Shown in pieces: positions 5,103 through 5,103 of a stretch of 5,103 nucleotides of DNA. Source of the stretch: Candidatus Zhuqueibacterota bacterium (GTDB lineage: Bacteria; Zhuqueibacterota; Zhuqueibacteria; Residuimicrobiales; Krinioviventaceae); assembly GCA_003854995.1 (NCBI GenBank), contig RQOI01000353.1, forward strand, positions 1 to 5,103, read 5' to 3'. The first letter of the stretch is position 1. Each line of letters begins with the position of its first letter. The position numbers were made by a program, and so were the translations under genes. The notes under the pieces were generated by a model that saw only the letters and a list, made by a program, of their open reading frames with translations, had not been told where the DNA came from and searched no databases.

Positions 5103-5103
5103 A

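Noticed and set aside
1..5103. CRISPR arrays, tRNA/rRNA genes, insertion sequences, prophage or toxin-antitoxin genes
   Set aside because: No spaced direct repeats, cloverleaf-like segments, transposase motifs or terminal inverted repeats were seen; nearly all of the window is accounted for by ordinary coding sequence.

Overview
The window is a gene-dense stretch of bacterial chromosome of moderately high GC. It holds five complete protein genes and two that run off the edges. No RNA gene, mobile element, CRISPR array or plasmid function is visible. The organism looks Gram-negative: one small secreted protein has beta-barrel-like alternation and a C-terminal aromatic residue, as outer-membrane proteins do, and another exported protein carries a carboxypeptidase-regulatory-like beta-sandwich. 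This mix would fit the FCB/Calditrichota-like part of the tree, but that placement is an impression; no marker gene is present to fix it.

Layout, left to right. (1) Positions 1-631, minus strand: the N-terminal 210 residues of an exported protein with a signal peptide and a carboxypeptidase-regulatory-like domain, cut by the left edge. (2) Positions 707-2266, minus: glpD, FAD-dependent glycerol-3-phosphate dehydrogenase, essentially full length; it lies upstream of gene 1 and may be co-transcribed with it. A hairpin without a U-tract spans its stop codon. (3) Positions 2267-2443: a divergent control region with weak promoter candidates in both directions and an AT-rich inverted repeat between them. 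(4) Positions 2444-2893, plus: the small probable outer-membrane protein, the only plus-strand gene. (5) Positions 2849-5103, minus: four tightly packed genes that look like one operon read right to left: pyruvate kinase C-terminus (cut by the right edge), a GNAT-type acetyltransferase, a 5-6-helix membrane protein, and a P-loop NTPase resembling the THEP1/NTPase_1 family. Junctions are +7, +7 and -4 nt. The last gene of this run overlaps the 3' end of the outer-membrane protein gene by 45 bp in convergent orientation.

Functionally, glpD (glycerol-3-phosphate to DHAP) and pyk (PEP to pyruvate) both belong to lower glycolysis/glycerol catabolism, but they are in separate transcription units and nothing in the sequence links them directly. 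The part closest to an undescribed system is the translationally coupled pair of a polytopic membrane protein and a THEP1-like NTPase. It could be a small transport or energy-coupling module, but its substrate cannot be read from the sequence.
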